This document shows, piece after piece, positions 1 through 11,900 of a DNA stretch of 64,000 nt. Positions within the stretch are counted from its first letter, which is position 1. Each line of letters opens with the position of its first letter. The notes under the pieces are model-generated. The model did not search any database. It worked only from the letters and a program-made list of their open reading frames with translations, and was not told the origin of the DNA. Location: assembly GCA_016508695.1 (NCBI GenBank), contig VNKQ01000020.1:248001-312000 (forward strand). Reading direction: 5' to 3'. The stretch comes from Hyphodiscus hymeniophilus. Lineage: Eukaryota > Ascomycota > Leotiomycetes > Helotiales > Hyphodiscaceae. Position numbers and translations under genes: made by a program.

Positions 1-3000
1 CGGAGTGCTCAGACAAGCTTTACATCCAATCAGTCTAGTGTGTTCTCAAATCCGCAATTCAACACTAGCAACAAATCTCTTCCCGAAGTATTCTCGCAAG
101 AAACGATCCCTACACAATCCTCCGAGCTTTCGGACATCAAACCAAAATCCGATCCCCAAGCGTACAGAGAGAAAGCCAACACTAGCTTCCAGTCCAACCA
201 GTCCAATACGCAGAGCTCAGAATATGAAGGTGCCTCGAGCTTTGATGCCGACCTAGTCGCACAGCTAGACTCGGAACTCATTGGTATTGGTCGATCTGAT
301 CCGGTTATTGACGAAGAACTTTCGCAAGACCTAATTGATCAGGCGGCAATAATTGAGGGAGACGTGAGTGAACTGATCATAGGTGAAGATGAACTTCATT
401 GTGGACTACAGGCAGTTTTTCGTGAGTCTTTTTAACCCATGCAACGAGCTTACCGATGTCTACTAATGGCTGAGAAGCTAAACTACCACGATCACTCCGT
501 GGTGTTCCATTCCGTGCTGGATACGAGATTGTGCGCGTTTTTCTATACACTGGGGTTCCTTTGGAGAATGCTGAAGCCCCTTCGGCTTTTGAATGGCAAA
601 ATTATGATCAACTGTGGCAATGGTTGAAGAGCAACCCACTCCTACACGCGAAGCCATTCCCACGAAAATCTAGCCAGGAAGCATGGGATATTGCTGGCGA
701 GGATGGCTTCCAGAAAGGTCCACGCGCTGTTTACATCTCCGGCACCTTTCGCTTCAATTCGCAGCCAGGCCCGCTCTTTCGATTTCAGCTTAATCCACTG
801 CACCTCGATAAATCCCACCGTACCGGCCGCCGCTTTGGCCATGACAGACTCTTCGAAGTCGATATTCCGGACCTTACTGGCTACCACGTCCCCAAAATAC
901 TTCGACAGATGGGGTCTTTAGGCCAGGAAACGATAGTCCAATGGCTAGTTGATGAAAGTCATTATCTTCTGGGCAAACGTTGGCAAGCTTTTCATTTAAA
1001 ACCACTTGATAGAGACAATCGGAAGAAGCCCGAGAACATAGACGACAAACCTTTACTAAATCGGGTTTACTTTTTCGCGGTTGATGGAGTAGGGTTCAAA
1101 CGGGGCACATTCCCAGCGGATTCTTTGGCGAAACCATACGTAAGGATTTCTGTAGATTCTTTACTCAACAGCATTCGACCTACAAGAAAAAATGGCCATC
1201 AGAGCTATCTTAAGCTGTTTGTCAGAACATCGCTCGGTAAGTTGACCCTCTTGTATACCTCGCTGTATCAGCTAACACACGATATAGCACTCTCAAGGAA
1301 CATTGCTACAGTAGTACTGGAAAAGCATCAAATCAGGTACAAGCCTGATATTATGTGTAAAGGCAAAGTAATGACTGATGGTGCTGGCCGTATCTCACTA
1401 TCGCTTGCGTTTAAAGTCGCTGAAAAGCTTGGGCTTACTTTCCGTCCCACTGGATTTCAAGCTCGAATTGGTGATGCCAAAGGGTTCTGGAGTGTGTGTA
1501 TCACAGATACCAGCCAGGAAGACTGGATCGAAGTTTACGATTCCCAGCGCAAGTGGGTTCCGAGCACGAAAACAGCTGGAGAGTCCGAAGATCCAAGTCA
1601 TAGAACGTTCGAGGTTCTAGCTCACTCAAAAGCACTCAAGTCCGCCAAGCTAAACCTACAGTTACTACCACTTCTTATAAATGGCGCTAATGATCCAGCT
1701 GCCATGCGCCAGGCTATTGCAGTATTGTTAGAAGAAGGACTGGCACGCGAAATCCTTATCCTTCAAGAAGCCATGGAAAATCCACAATCATTTCGAAAGT
1801 GGGTGCGTGAAGTTGCCTCTACTACTCAGGAAAGATTAAAAAATGGGGGTGTTGCATTCCAAGCTGGTCTTCCGATCTCGCGGGAGGAGAGACTAAACGT
1901 GCTACTCGATGCCGGCTTCGATGCGAAGAAACTCAAGTTCATGAAAGAATTGACGAAGAGTGTGTTTAATGACCAGTTTGAAGACCTTCAGACGAGGCTC
2001 AACATCACCATTGGCAAATCCACAAATGTCTATATGATCCCTGATTTTGCCGGTGTGTTAGAAGAAGGAGAAATCTACATTGACTTTTCCCACTTTGTTG
2101 ACGAGATTTCGGGGTTTTCTGAGTACCTGCTCAATGGCGTCCCCACTTTAGTCGCACGGAACCCTGCCCACCTTGTGAGTGATGTGCAGAAGGTCCGCGC
2201 AGTTTTCAAGGTCGAGTTGATGGGTTTGAAAGACGTCATTATCTTCTCTACCAAAGGAAGGTGCCTCGCTGACATGCTCTCGGGTGGTGATTATGACGGT
2301 GATAGAGCATGGATGTGCTGGGAGCCAAGTATTGTCGATAATTTTACCAGTGTCGACGTTCCCCCATTACCTGACTTAGTCAAAGAAGGGTTCTTGCGGA
2401 AAGACTCAACTAGATACGAAGATCTGGTCGATGGCGAACTAAAAGCTGTTTCGACTTTCCTTAAGAAGGCTTTCGCTTTCACAATGCAGCCTGGTCTCCT
2501 GGGCATCTGTACCTCACACAAAGATGCCATCTGCTACGATACCGGCCGTGTTGATACGGAAGAGGCGACCTGCCTAAGCACTTTGGTTAACTCTCTCGTC
2601 GATGCCTCCAAACAAGGGTTGACTTTCATGGACGAGGACTGGGTGCGGTTTAAAGCAGCCAAAATTAAGACTATACCTCGGCGGCTCCGACCTGAGGAGA
2701 AGGACAATCTTGTTGGCCCGAATGCGGATCACGTCTTTGACTATCTGAAGTGGGTAGCGAAGAAAACCATCGATTCAGCACTGATAAAGTTTCATAACGG
2801 CCTTCCAGACCCTCCAACATGGGATGACGACCTGGCTGGTTACTATAACCGAGCTCGAGATCTTGCGTCCCGTGAGCCTCAATGGGCGAAACTTCTCGAC
2901 GACCTGAAAGCAGACGTCAAACTAATTGACAAGGCAAACAAGCAACGCAGTAATGTCCCTGAACAACTCCGATCGGCTTGGACTCCCTACATCCTCAAAG

Positions 3001-3347
3001 CCTATGAAGAATTTCGGGCTATCGTCCCCCGCGAGGCCACGCTTGTGTCTCAAACACTCCTCTTGGATAGTCCGTCTGATCCTGACCTCTCGTCTTGGGC
3101 ACTTCTAAAAGCTTCTACCATGTTTGCATCTTACAAAAATGGGTATGTCAGTAACTTCGTTTGGTACCTGGCGGGAAAGCAACTCTGTGTTCTCAAAGCA
3201 ATGGCAGTCGGTGGGATGTTCGCAGTTGTGCCATCTATGTATGCCATGTTGAAACCAGATAACCAGTACGTCAAGGCTTTGCTGGCTCTCATGTATTTCG
3301 AGGAGGACGGACGAGTGGTGGGCGATGAGGAAGTAATTGACGAGTGA
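1..3347 (+). CDS. RNA-dependent RNA polymerase, RNA-silencing type (5' end outside window)
   Basis: This gene would copy single-stranded RNA into double-stranded RNA for gene silencing. The window opens inside it; the frame is open from base 1. I place introns at 422-474 (GTGAGT, TACTAAT branch site) and 1237-1287 (GTAAGT, GCTAAC branch site). The second is a multiple of three long and lacks a stop, so a simple reading would keep it. Family signatures are the MTDGAG block (about 1372) and the catalytic loop SGGDYDGD (about 2280), with three aspartates in DxDGD form, typical of eukaryotic cellular RdRPs and not viral ones. Both catalytic blocks look intact and no internal stop interrupts the exons. 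Whether it is a QDE-1-like or SAD-1/RRP-like paralogue cannot be settled here because the N-terminus is missing. It is transcribed away from the left edge and shows no operon-like link to its neighbours. Confidence 0.93.
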
Positions 3348-4142
3348 TGAGACGAGTATATGCGGGAGGATTGCTTCATAGGACTTTAATGTTTTGGAAA
3401 AATAATGGTTGGATCCTGATTCTTTTGGATGGGGGAAATGGAGGTGTATTTGACGATTGCATTGGAGTTAATAGGTATCTTGGATTGATACATGGGATTG
3501 GAACATTGGACTGAAGGATATGATCTAGCTGTGGGTTGATTGGAGATCACCTTGAGCAGTTAGGAGCCTGGATTTGGAGGCAAATGATACCCTGGTGCGA
3601 CTACAGACTGTTGCATCACCTACTAGTCGTACAATATCGTTTTGAAGCAACGGGAGCCAAAAGAAGAACGCGAAGTATCCTTAACCACGTCATGGTCCGC
3701 TCCTAGTTACGTTGCCTCCAGAGCATCGCTTTTTGAATCAGGTCTATAGCCATTACACGCAACACGATGGCTGGATCCCTGGACAAGGCGTTCAACTGCA
3801 ACGAAGCCCTCCCACTCACCAGTCTTTAGACCGCAATAATACTATGTACGTCGGACCTGAAAATCTTGTTCGATCGCTTCAAATACGAAAGTCTGTCTCA
3901 AAGCGTATCCAGCAGAAAACAGGATTCTCGGTATTCCTGTTCCATTTGCGTTAAATTACGAAGACTGGAGAGTACACACGGGACCTGACGCAAAGTATCG
4001 CTGCCAAGAGCGGGAAGCAAGGTATATGGGCGATATATTTGAAGTTCCCAATACGCCCCAGCCGTGAACCTCACAGATCTCGCTACCGACAGCTTTTATG
4101 TCACCAAACACCGAAAAAATGCCTTTTAATGCTGCGCTCAAA
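3348..4142. other. Intergenic stretch with one unresolved coding-like frame
   Basis: No complete gene is visible. A plus-strand frame is open from about 3861 to a stop at 4065-4067 and its translation is rich in charged and aromatic residues, with no ATG at its head. It could be the last exon of a small gene or a relic. A short ATG frame begins near 3768 and ends at a stop near 3828; an intron would be needed to join the two. I recognise no domain. Confidence 0.3.
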
Positions 4143-5715
4143 TTAGTAATGGCAACACCAATGGTCTAACCCCAGATCAGAACTCACAGCAACATCTTCC
4201 CACTGTTCCCAACCTCGTCCTTTAACTTCAGCTAGCTCTTCCGTCGTGCGGACTGTGCCCGTCGTGAAGTAGCCTGCGTTGATTTTGGCATCTATTTCTA
4301 CCCTCGAGTCTTCGGGTATCATGTCTGCGTGAAGTTTAGCAAGCATTTTATAGGTACCAACTGGGACGATTTTACCTTCGGGGATGGGTATTCTTTCTAG
4401 GATTGGGATTCCAGAATCAACAATCGCGTCGTGTTTCATATTCGACATTGACAACATCTTGTCAATCTTGTTGATTCCTAGCCCTAATGACGGGAGATTC
4501 AGTGCTTGGTTCAGGCAGAGTGTTTCTGGGGAGATCTATATGAAGACATGTTTCGAGGATACTAGTCCTGAGACAATTGAGACATGCTCAAATAGGAAGT
4601 CTTAGGCACTCCCAATACTTACAGTGAAGAATGTCGGGCATCAACGCCTGAAATCGCATATCACGTACTCCAGCGACGTTCTCCGTACGCTGGAAGTACT
4701 TGTCGGCAGTGTCACCTCCTCGTTTCCTAGCATTGTATACGAGGTATTTGACAACCTCACCTAGAGCACGACCTTCTTTTCGAAAATAAATGCAGACACC
4801 ACTCCCCCCCTGTTGGGCCTCGCGAATCGCTTCCTGGATTCCGAATGCAAGATACGGCCTACAAGTGCAGATGTCGGACTGAAAAACGTCGCTTCCGTTG
4901 CACTCATCGTGGACCCGCAAAGCAAGTTTGCAGCTCGGGTCAGATACTCGCTCAGGAGGTCCGAAGATATAGACCGTCAGCCCCCCAATCGGCGGGAGGA
5001 AAACCTTGAGATCTGGACGTGTGATGAGTTCCGGATAGCTCCCACCCATGTGCTCGAACAGTGCCCTCCGTAGATGACTCTCCTCGATGTTGAAGCGTTT
5101 CGCCACACCTGGAAGATACCAGACTGGTTCGACAGCCACCTTCGTGACCCTCACGTTCCCCTCTCCATCAGCGACAATCTCTCCATCTACCGGGAGCTTG
5201 CCATCTGTGACCGCCTCCGCGACCTCGCTAACCCTCATAGTGGCGCGGGTGATAGCAATCGTCGGCCGAACATCATGGCCTCCTTGCAGCTGTTCTTTGA
5301 AAGCAGTGGAGACTATGTGACCAAAAGGGTCCATAGCCACAATCTTTTCCGAACTCCCCCAAGCTGGCTGCTGCTTGAAATCAAAGGTTGGTTCGGTATT
5401 GGTGAAGTCAGGGCGGAAGTCAGGCGGAAGATCGCCCCCGGCAATGGCGAGTGCATTGTAGACTGAATATGAGCCTCCATGGGTGCCGATTGCATTTCTC
5501 GTTTTTGCGCCTCTGCCTGTGTGTGTTGCAATGACGGGTCCACGCTTCTCGGGATTGCTTTCACCCCATTGCAGGGCGACAGGCTTGACTCCACCCGAAT
5601 CTGGGTATGTCGTCAACTGCATCTCGGTCGTTAGAACATCAGCAAAACACGGTGTGACTTTACGTACGATCACTTTCGTTCCATACGGATTACTTTGTGG
5701 GTCGGCAAGAGTCAT
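4143..5715 (-). CDS. urc1: URC1-like GTP cyclohydrolase II homologue, uracil catabolism
   Basis: The product belongs to the GTP cyclohydrolase II-like group needed for the URC route of uracil degradation, first described in the yeast Lachancea kluyveri. The first exon (4623-5715) covers most of the protein; a GT-AG intron at 4484-4622 restores the expected Leu-His-Trp-Leu-Gly junction with the last exon. The joined product is about 477 residues. A family-specific N-terminal half is followed by the cyclohydrolase II-like half, with the zinc-ligand pattern HDEC...DICTC (about residues 270-285) and the KEGRALG block. The start at 5715 is the first ATG. The C-terminus is uncertain: a GTGAGT at about 4186-4191, two residues after a typical family ending, could begin another intron. 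The gene lies upstream of, and on the same strand as, the UPRT gene. Confidence 0.85.
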
Positions 5716-6138
5716 CTTTTCTTAGATGGAAGAGAACTTGACAAGTTTGATGGACGTTGAATCAGTGCAATGGAAAAGTAGCCGTATGGATGAGCTTTAA
5801 GCAATAACATAGTTTCTCAATTATATTGCACTTATGGAGCAATGGACTGTTGAGGTAGTCGCTGCAATTCTGCGGCTCTGATCTTGCGGGTTGCGGCTGA
5901 TCAAGTATTTGGCGTGGGCTGTCTGGTGAGCCCCTGAAGCCGGAGCACAGGCGTTCGTTTGTAGACCCACTGGTGGTTGAGCCCTCGTAAATACCCGCAA
6001 TTAACCGCAACGCGGGATGGGCTTCATCGTCGTTCTCTTTCAACCGTCACACTCAGACTCCAGAATGGCAGTTCAAGATTCTAATTTATTGAAAGCGATA
6101 CATGATTAGACCGACTCCAGTCGCCAACGCAAACCAAA
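5716..6138. promoter_or_regulatory. Gap between URC1-like and UPRT genes (URC1 promoter region)
   Basis: This 423-base stretch lies upstream of the URC1-like gene and downstream of the UPRT stop; both genes are on the minus strand. I see no gene or repeat in it. It should hold the URC1 promoter and the UPRT 3' end, but no specific motif stands out. Confidence 0.4.
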
Positions 6139-6924
6139 TCAACTCAAATACAGACGATCGCCAATGTCACCCACGCCTGAGGTGATATGTCCCGTTCCGT
6201 CCAGACCCTTGATTGCCTGTCAAGTTTGTAGAGTCAGCATACTTGACGAGGCAAAGATGGAAGTTGCACAAGCTTTTATGCCAGAGTGTTCGAAAGTTCC
6301 AGATCTCGAGTCAGATACGAAGTTGGGGCTACTTCTCTAAGAAATTGGAGAACTCACGCCTACAAAAAAGTTCACTTTCCCTGGCCACACTTTGGCTGCT
6401 CTCTCTAGCCCCTGTTCAGTCGCAATCAAAGCAATGAAAGTGATTTGCCCAACACCCCAGTCCCTGCGGTATACCATCAGTCGAGCTCGTCTTGAATATA
6501 GACTTGCGTTGAATGCTCACTTCAAAGTATCAATGGCAGCTGCACTGGTGTTCCCAGTAGCAAGCAGGGGATCGACAATGATGGCATGAGGCACCGGCAT
6601 TTCCGAGGTCTGGATATTATTGTAATACTCGATAGCCTGAAGCGTTGTCTTCTCCCTGAACAGACCAAGGTGATGCACCTTCACCTTGCTCCCAGGTACC
6701 ATGATTTCAAGGACGGGATCAACCATAGCGAGACCACTGCGCATGAGCGGAACCAATGCACATGTCTGCCCGGGCTCAATCGAGCTGGTTGCAATGACTG
6801 CCATGATCTTGGTTGCTTGGGCTACCAGCTGCCGCATAGTCGCCGAATCGGTGGCTCTGTCCTGAATGCATTCGAGTTTCGCGGCGAGTAAAGGGTGGGA
6901 AATGACCGTAACGTTTGGAGTCAT
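6139..6924 (-). CDS. Short uracil phosphoribosyltransferase of the URC cluster
   Basis: UPRT joins uracil to PRPP to give UMP, a step genetically tied to the URC pathway. I read three exons, 6521-6924, 6358-6463 and 6216 down to 6139, separated by GT-AG introns of 57 and 141 bases; the product is about 195 residues. The first exon ends in the PRPP-binding loop VDPLLATGNTSAAAID. The second holds the following strand and helix, and the third the uracil-site motif GVGDIGDRL (family form GLGDAGDR). Compared with ordinary UPRTs the protein is short: the segment between the first helix and the VPLMRSGLAM strand is about 20 residues smaller, with no sign of an intron there. It is therefore probably a dedicated URC paralogue and not the housekeeping salvage enzyme. 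It is divergent from URC4 across 365 bases. Confidence 0.85.
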
Positions 6925-7289
6925 CGTGACTGGATATTTCAGAGGTCTAGGATGTCTTGTAAAGGTGCCAGATTTTGATAATTTTGGGAGAAACTCTTTT
7001 TCAAACTTTCAAGTACCACTGGGCATCATATAATGGTTATATTTCATGTCCATGGAATGTCTTGCGGTAAGACAGCATCGCGGTCCTTTTCCCTTCAATG
7101 CTGGTGGTGCTTGATTAAACCGCAAAATAGTGGGACCATTTTGAATATACCCGCATTCGAACCGGTTCGGCAGCAGATTGCCAGAGCTATGGTGGCAACA
7201 GAAAGATATCTAGTCCTTCCAAAAACCTTTATAACCTCAGAGAATGTCATTTGGTCTCATTGTGACTGACCAACCAGTATCGAAAGATC
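6925..7289. promoter_or_regulatory. Shared divergent promoter of UPRT and URC4
   Basis: UPRT is read leftwards from 6924 and URC4 rightwards from 7290, so these 365 bases must serve both. They contain a perfect 12-base palindrome, CGAACCGGTTCG, at 7158-7169, which overlaps CGG/CCG triplets of the sort Zn2Cys6 factors bind, and a GATA-type TGATAA at 6976-6981. I did not find the GGCTAA motif used by XlnR. Regulatory use of either motif is inference. Confidence 0.5.
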
Positions 7290-8750
7290 ATGGACTCCGA
7301 AGCTCATTACCAATATCTTCTGTCACTGAAGAGCGTTCGAGAAAGTGCGCAGGTTGCCTATAAAGCAGCTCAAGCAGACCAGTTACGTGCTTTTGACTTC
7401 CATCCAGAGAAATTAGACGACGTCGTTGACTTTGTGTGCTCCGTCATTACGGTTCGGAGACACGAATCGTGGTATGGGTGCACATCTGCTAACATTCTGC
7501 AGCGCGACCATTCTCCTGAGACTTTCAGCCAGATTCCACCTCATGGTCGATGGCAGCATTTTGAAACTCAAGGAGTTCCAAGACTGGAAGGATTGTTGAA
7601 TGATTGGAAGTGTGCTGGGGTGCAGAATCTGGAATGCACGCGCAGACTGGTGGATCTCTTCTTGGTGTCGGTACTGCTAGATGCCGGCGCAGGTGATGTG
7701 TGGAAATACACCGAAGAAGGTACTGGATTACAAATTGAAAGAAGTGAAGGGCTCGCTGTCGCTAGTTTGTATGCGTTCACGACTGGAGTGTTCTCGGGAA
7801 CTGACTTCCAAGTTGATGGTAAGATTTGAGAGTGACAAAAATCGTTTGGTCACTAAGACTGGGCTGACTGCATAAAACAGCATTGGGATTGAAAGTGCTC
7901 ACTGCAGAGAGGCTTGGAGAATCCATGCAATCATCTGCAGAGAACCCTCTTGTTGGCTTGGAAGGACGGGCTGAGCTGCTTCAAGGACTTGGGGACTCAC
8001 TTCTGTCCCTTCCTGAAATCTTCGGCCAAACTGGCAGGCCTGGCAACATGGTTGGTAAGCGATTCTCAACGTCCAGCCTAGGTTTGGAAGCATCTTCTAA
8101 ACAAAGAGGCAGACTACCTTCTACTCTCGATGAATGAAAGCAAAGCACTAAGCTTGGAACTTCTTTGGGATCTTCTTCAACAGCTTCTGATCCCAACGTG
8201 GCCCAGATCTAGGACTTTATACGAAAACAAGCCGATTGGCGATGCTTGGCCACTTCACGTATTTAGTGGAGGTGCCAGCTCTTCCGGCATAGTTATTCAG
8301 CCTTTCCACAAGCTCACTCAGTGGTTGACATACTCACTGCTAGTCGTGTTTGAACGTTTGCTCGACGTTAAATGGACTGGCACCGAGTATCTTACTGGGC
8401 TGCCAGAATACAGGAACGGAGGGCTGTACGTTGATACGGGGGTACTGACTCTCAAACCCGAAGTCTTGAACCGTGGTTTAGCTGGGTCAGATACCAATCT
8501 ACCAAAGTTTGATGCCTCAGATGAAGCGATTGTGGAATGGCGATCGTTGACAGTCGCACTTTTAGATGAGACTCTTCAACTGGTGAATCAGAAATTGGCA
8601 GCGAAGACCAAGGGAGCAGCTGTCCCACTGACTCTCGCGCAACTCCTGGAGGCTGGAACTTGGAAGGCTGGAAGAGAACTCGCTGCGAAGTACCGGCCGC
8701 AGACCAAGTGTAGTCCAATTCTGATCCAGAGTGATGGCACGCTGTTCTAG
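7290..8750 (+). CDS. urc4: URC4-like uracil catabolism protein (DUF1688)
   Basis: URC4 proteins (DUF1688) are essential for uracil degradation by the URC route; their exact reaction is not settled as far as I know. Three exons, 7290-7818, 7881-8054 and 8113-8750, are joined by introns of 62 and 58 bases (GTAAGA and GTAAGC donors) and give about 446 residues, a normal length. Family landmarks are the GRPGNMVDYLL segment formed exactly at the second splice, a central Trp-Pro-rich region, and the C-terminal ILIQSDGT block just before the stop. The start is the first ATG of an open exon and fits the family N-terminus. It is divergent from UPRT, and with URC1 this forms the same gene trio known from yeasts and some bacteria. 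Confidence 0.9.
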
Positions 8751-8944
8751 GAATTATAATAGCTTGAGAACTGGTTTCATCATTCCCTAAACTCGGTAAC
8801 GTTACGCCTGCTGTTGAATCTCTATGACCAGGAAATGTATTCAGTCACATGATCCAGGCGATTTGAGTGTGCCTGAGCGAAATGTAGGGTGAACCTTTCT
8901 TACCTCATGAATTGAATTCATAGCAGCGACTTCAATATCGAGGG

Positions 8945-11900
8945 CTACCCAGCTAGCCCTCTACCCTCGCGCGCCCAGCTATACCGCTCGCACACCTGCA
9001 CCTGCCTCTTTGCAAAATCCCCAGCGTCATACAATGGGCGACCTTGCATTTTCTTGAGACCGACCCGTAATACTGAGACAAGCAAAATCTGAAGATGGTG
9101 ATTAGCACTGGATCCCTCTCCGATGACAAAACACCAACCTGGTACTCAGAAGGCATTCGAATGACATAAGCTTCATGAACTCGGATCATTGTGTCACAGG
9201 CTCTGATAACAATATCAGCTGCGTCGGTCTTTAAACGCTCAGCCGCCACCACCAGAGGTATGCTGCCTTGGAAGAGATAGATTCCGAGGAAAAACGGCAT
9301 GAAATGCGCATCAGGGTCAAGATCAAGTAACACCTCGGCGCTTTTTGCTGCTTCCACAACATGACTAATAGTAGTAATAAATGCTGGCGATGAATGCCAG
9401 GCGTTAGATTCATCAAGTAAAGCTAAGGCGTCCCATTTTCCGGCAAGCAGTACGTGCAAAACATGGATTATGATCTTTGCGTACGCATAAGCAACTCGAC
9501 TTTGAAAAGGGATTGGTCTTTCTCGTGTCTCCACTTCGGACAAGTAGTTTGAAGACTCGGTAAGTATGTTTTGGTGTAGATTACTGTGAGCTTCTTGAGC
9601 GTTGCAAACTGTTGTGTCCAAATGTAAAAGACGCTCCAGGCTCAATACATATTCATCGAGTCGATCTGCGATCCCTTTCTCCCACTCTTTCCAGTCAAGT
9701 AGGGTGCGTTGCGAGACACCAAAGCGTGGGTGGTTTTGCGCTCCCACGAAGTACACGATTTCGCCAAGAAGTGCTGCCAGCGGCGTGAAGAAGCCGAAGA
9801 ACGTAGGGCCTTGACACGCGAAGTATGGCCCAGCTTTGGCCTCTAACGGTTGCGGAACTTCAACTATCTGATCGCCCTGCCATATTCCATCATCGGACGG
9901 TCGGTATAGCCCTTGACAGTCGGAGTCCAAGAGAGCAAGTGGTTTGTTGTAAGATAGAGACAAATGTCGATCCATGGTATAGAGAAACCAGAATACACGC
10001 CGTCGCTCTTCTCTTCCTTCCTCGCTGATCTGTGATGCAAAAATATGGTGGTCTTCATCCAGAGAAGATCGGACCATCGTGTCATCGTAGTCTGTGTTGC
10101 TCACTATACCTACAGATGCACTTGGAATTTCTTGATTTAGCTTGGCCTCACGTGCCAAGGAGAAGGCGATGTTCCACCATCTCAAGCTTGCGCCTTTAAA
10201 TTCGCTGGCTGACGTGACCATGGCTAAGTGAACGTAAGCCATAATTTCATCAATACTATCATTCAGGCCAACATGAGACTTGATCAATTTGTGGCCTCCT
10301 GATCCGTCAGGATTGTGATTCGATGAGGAAGTTGTGTGTTGCAGAGGTAGATCGTTGTCGAGAGATACCTCGTTGAGAGGTTTCAATAGTTTCGTTGTCA
10401 ATTCTAGCAACTTTCGACGAACGTATTTGCGCCTCGCGATGCTGGCCGTAAGAAGAGGAATATCGGCTGTCTGTGCGGATAGCCAAAGCATGCTCACAAG
10501 TAGGACATGACTACTCCTGCGAGGCTCTTCGAGTCGTAGAAACGAACATCTCCTGTATACCAATGGGGGCGCACAAGGTGCCAGGTATGCATTCGTGACT
10601 GTAGATACTTTGAAGTATGCCTCAAGAAGATCGTATGAAAGTGAATCTGGTATGAACGGCCTCAAGAGGTGAATGACGTCCCTGAGGACTGGAAGCTGAA
10701 TGTTCGGAATCTTTACTTCCTGTGGCAATTTGACCGCCTGCAGCGCTTCATGTTGCTGTTCTTCAGTTATTTCTGCATCGCGCTGGAAACCTGACAGAAC
10801 GGCCGACTTTCTGATATTGAAGGCGTCGATAGATGAACGTCGTATGTCTATATCTTTGGTCGTGCCAAGTTGATTATTTTCTTTTACGGATCGAAAAGAA
10901 TGTATGCCATATGTTTCCTGCTGACCAGTATCAGGTTCCGAAGTTTCGACCACTGGTCGAAGCTTTCCAGGTAAGCCAGGCTCTCCAGAAGTTCTAGGCG
11001 ACTCGAGCGCATTGGTAGTACCCGGCAGAGATCCTCCAATATATTGTTCGAAATCTCCTCCGAAATCTGGCAGACTCCAGCTGGGGTCATTGAACATCTG
11101 ATAGTCATCCAACACTATATCAAGCGCCGATGGTGTTGCTCCTGCGGCATTCGTTGGATCAAGAGCTGCATTATGGGTAGTCAGATAGCTTTCTTGATTT
11201 GGTTCCTGATGTCGTCCAGAGCTATATGCATCGGTGATTTCATGTGTATCGATCGTAGTTGCCGGTGCATCAGTTGGTCCCTGCACTTGGTCCTGCGACG
11301 GCGAAGTATTTTGTCTGGGAAGCTGCGGCGGCCTTCTGGACCCAGGGAGCTTCCCTCGCTTTCTGGATTGTCGTTTGTAGGCACACAAGCTCCTTGTACC
11401 TGAAACACATGTAAGAACTGGCACGTCTTGGATATAAATGGCAGCTTTGAAGATGATTATGACGATGACCGTTAAAAAGATCCAAATGGTTTAGACACTA
11501 TGAATAATCTTGCACCTCTACAATCCTACTCGTATCCTTGCAAGTTGAGTAGTCCACCCAATTGGTCAACATATCTAGACGCGGGCGACATTTCAAGACA
11601 CCTTTTTGAGTCTGAAGTATTCGTATCACTTGTGAGATTAGGATCTTGACAATTGATCATTGCGGTAGAAGAAATTATGCAGAATGAATGGAGTAGTAAA
11701 AGGAATGCTCACGTAGGCAATAACTACAAGGCTGGCAACCATCGCATTTTCTCCGTGCAGAGTTGCAATGGTCACATGCTTTGCTGGTACGCTGTCTAGC
11801 ACGACTATGAGCTGCGCTTACTTCAGTCCCGGCGGTACCAGCGTGAATGTTTTCGCTGGAGTGATTGTTGGCAGAGAGACCAGGACTCCCGTTCCCATCG

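Noticed and set aside
8953..8955. Stop at 8953 as the end of the XlnR-type factor
   Set aside because: The unspliced frame ends in an atypical Cys/Arg-rich tail; splicing 9089-9138 gives the family-like ending with the stop at 8945-8947.
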